DNA from: Candidatus Poribacteria bacterium
GTDB lineage: Bacteria; Poribacteria; WGA-4E; WGA-3G
Assembly: GCA_022394755.1 (NCBI GenBank)
Contig: JAGFCA010000067.1
Coordinates: 1 to 64,000, forward strand
Direction of reading: 5' to 3'
DNA length: 64,000 nucleotides
Part shown: piece by piece, positions 62,888 to 64,000 of the stretch
Position numbering within the stretch: position 1 is the first letter of the stretch
How the letters are laid out: the number at the start of each line of letters is the position of its first letter
The notes under the pieces: generated by a model
The model's input: only the letters and a program-made list of their open reading frames with translations
What the model was told of the DNA's origin: nothing
Databases searched by the model: none
Made by a program: the position numbers and the translations under genes

Positions 62888-63586
62888 TTACGACTTGTCA
62901 AAGCCCTTGTTATTATTGTATTTACTAATTAGTGTTTTGACATTACGAGGAACATCCCCTATTGGACCTGCAAAACTGTAGGGTTTTTCATTTCTTACAT
63001 GTTCGAGTAGTCTTGATAAGTTTTGTCCAGTATAATATGAACCATCACATATAACGAATAAAGCTAAATCGGATTCTGTACAGTTTTGAAACGATCGTAG
63101 TTGCCTAATCAACTCGTCACGTTGATGGTCTTGTGCACCACCTTTTTCTCGCGTAACTTTATGTGCTGCCAAACACCTAATTGGTGTATTTCCTGCGATC
63201 CACATAAAATCTATAGATTTTATTCCCGTCGGTTTTTTCCCTGTTATTACCATACCATTTTCATTTAGATATACTGCATTTTTTCCACTTTTTGGTAAGA
63301 CCTTAAAAGATTGAACTATATCAGGGAACATTCTCAGATACTTTTCTGCTTCTTTCTCCTCAAACCCTGTTTTTTTAGCGTCTTTTGCAAAGCAGCAAGC
63401 GAACATAAAATCTTCACGAATTTTTTGACATACTGTTTCTTCACTGAACTCGAAATTCTTACAGAAAGTACGAATTCTACGCATTAGTCCTTCATTTTGA
63501 CCAGCCAATAATGCTTTGACTTCTGTCCCATGTTTTTTCCATAATTCTCTTTCAATCTTATCGTAATCAGGGGGATGAATATCCAT
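62888..63586 (-). CDS. Probable restriction endonuclease-like protein
   Basis: A 232-residue protein. The core resembles type II restriction enzymes of the PD-(D/E)xK type: SIDFMW (Asp126) followed by a strand ending in AAHK (Lys143) and the loop TREKGGAQDHQRDEL, close to the K-T-x-GGxQDNQ stretch seen in such enzymes. The usual acidic residue before x-K is Ala here (AHK), so catalysis may use another residue. The N-terminal half is helical. The partner gene upstream ends 2 bp before this ATG, as in restriction-modification pairs. The family assignment is by motif only. Confidence 0.55.
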   Translation of the reverse strand: MDIHPPDYDKIERELWKKHGTEVKALLAGQNEGLMRRIRTFCKNFEFSEETVCQKIREDFMFACCFAKDAKKTGFEEKEAEKYLRMFPDIVQSFKVLPKSGKNAVYLNENGMVITGKKPTGIKSIDFMWIAGNTPIRCLAAHKVTREKGGAQDHQRDELIRQLRSFQNCTESDLALFVICDGSYYTGQNLSRLLEHVRNEKPYSFAGPIGDVPRNVKTLISKYNNNKGFDKS

Positions 63587-63588
63587 AT

Positions 63589-64000
63589 TTACTCCAAATT
63601 CATACCAATCTGAGAATGGTCTTCATCAATTATTGCTCTTGCCATAGCCCAATCCAGACGACGTCGGTAACATCCATCTTTCCTTAATCCTTTAAAAGCG
63701 GTTAAGAAAACATCAAAAGTCTTCTCACGAATTATCGCCAAACGTTCATTCAGTATATCTATTTCTACATTTTGTGGCGTTCTAATCTTTGTGATTGATC
63801 GGCATTGGTTTCTAATGCGATAATCTCCCAATTCAGAGGGATGACAGAACCTGATTGAGGCAGATACAGTATTATCAATTGCAAAAAGTCCAAGATTACC
63901 TTCAGGGTCATTAAATCTAATTTTTCGATTTTGTGATGATGATGGAAGGTGTTTCTGTAATTCAGAATATTTTCCAAGAAATTGATTATTACGCCATAAA
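63589..64000 (-). CDS. Partial gene upstream of the restriction-like protein
   Basis: An open frame without a start runs in from the window edge; its visible C-terminal 136 or so residues read LWRNNQFLGKYSEL, KIRFNDPEGNLGLFAID, FCHPSELGDYRIRNQC and end RRRLDWAMARAIIDEDHSQI. The ATG inside it (63831) is not a likely start because the frame stays open and coherent upstream. It ends 2 bp before the restriction-like gene, so it may be the methyltransferase or a specificity partner; no methylase motif is visible in the part present. Confidence 0.6.
   Translation of the reverse strand, partial: LWRNNQFLGKYSELQKHLPSSSQNRKIRFNDPEGNLGLFAIDNTVSASIRFCHPSELGDYRIRNQCRSITKIRTPQNVEIDILNERLAIIREKTFDVFLTAFKGLRKDGCYRRRLDWAMARAIIDEDHSQIGMNLE

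Noticed and set aside
63765..63977. Minus-strand 70-residue open frame near the window end
   Set aside because: It overlaps, in another frame, the longer coherent partial gene that runs off the edge.

Overview
This window comes from an A+T-rich bacterial chromosome with Gram-negative features: an outer-membrane-type barrel protein, two GT9 heptosyltransferase-like genes, lipoproteins and AmiC-like amidase. The gene content fits Candidatus Poribacteria or a close relative. It has three DUF6785/DUF6784-type membrane proteins, a type I sulfatase, GHL10-like and LRR/TIM-barrel/dockerin secreted proteins, Gfo/Idh/MocA and MDR dehydrogenases, and many short palindromic repeats with a RayT-like transposase. 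The lineage is inferred from gene content only; there is no rRNA or marker gene to confirm it.

Layout. 0.5-11.3 kb (+): short-chain dehydrogenase, SRAP (abasic-site) protein, orphan E1-alpha TPP dehydrogenase, a fused MNT-HEPN protein, a DUF6785 protein, a lipoprotein, a second frameshifted MNT-HEPN gene, a CoxE-like VWA protein, a zinc alcohol dehydrogenase and a secreted prenyltransferase-repeat protein. 11.4-13.5 kb: a two-gene unknown cassette and an IS1-type remnant, bracketed by a duplicated 3' end of the next gene. 13.6-17.7 kb (-): an apparent metal/redox surface operon (Cys-rich secreted protein, His/Met-rich YtkA-like protein, FMN-binding-like protein, CxxCH-bearing outer-membrane barrel). 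17.9-25.5 kb (-): DUF6785 protein, sulfatase, GHL10 protein, amidase. 25.9-28.3 kb (+): tRNA-Val and tRNA-Asp with a strong promoter and terminator, a TPR protein, serS. 28.3-30.8 kb (-): bioB, pyrK, a small membrane protein. 31.6-38.3 kb: metallophosphoesterase, STAS protein, a third DUF6785 protein (-), then a three-glycosyltransferase operon.

38.35-47.4 kb (-) is a large three-gene defence-type operon: SNF2-like helicase with a DUF3883 C-terminus, DUF1156 DNA methyltransferase, DUF499 ATPase. This matches the helicase-methylase-ATPase (Hma-like) architecture. Its first start codon overlaps the stop codon of a copA remnant. 47.6-52.2 kb (-): LRR/TIM-barrel/dockerin protein and intact copA. 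52.3-57.6 kb: repeat-rich DNA around a sugar or aromatic-acid catabolic set (Gfo/Idh, zinc-free MDR, HpcH/HpaI aldolase, RraA-like) and a frameshifted RayT-like transposase next to its presumed repeats. 57.7-64 kb (-): isochorismatase-like hydrolase, rimI, a 1.36-kb gene-free stretch with repeats, a fused AAA-ATPase/TOPRIM (OLD- or PARIS-like) protein, a rimI remnant, and a probable restriction endonuclease with a partner gene running off the window.

Three themes stand out. First, defence-type genes recur (MNT-HEPN pair, Hma-like operon, AAA-TOPRIM, terminal restriction pair). Second, three partial duplications of neighbouring genes (barrel gene, copA, rimI) lie on the far side of accessory cassettes. 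Third, several dispersed palindrome families include one with variable stems but a conserved tail. All functions are assigned from motifs read in the sequence; no database search was run.
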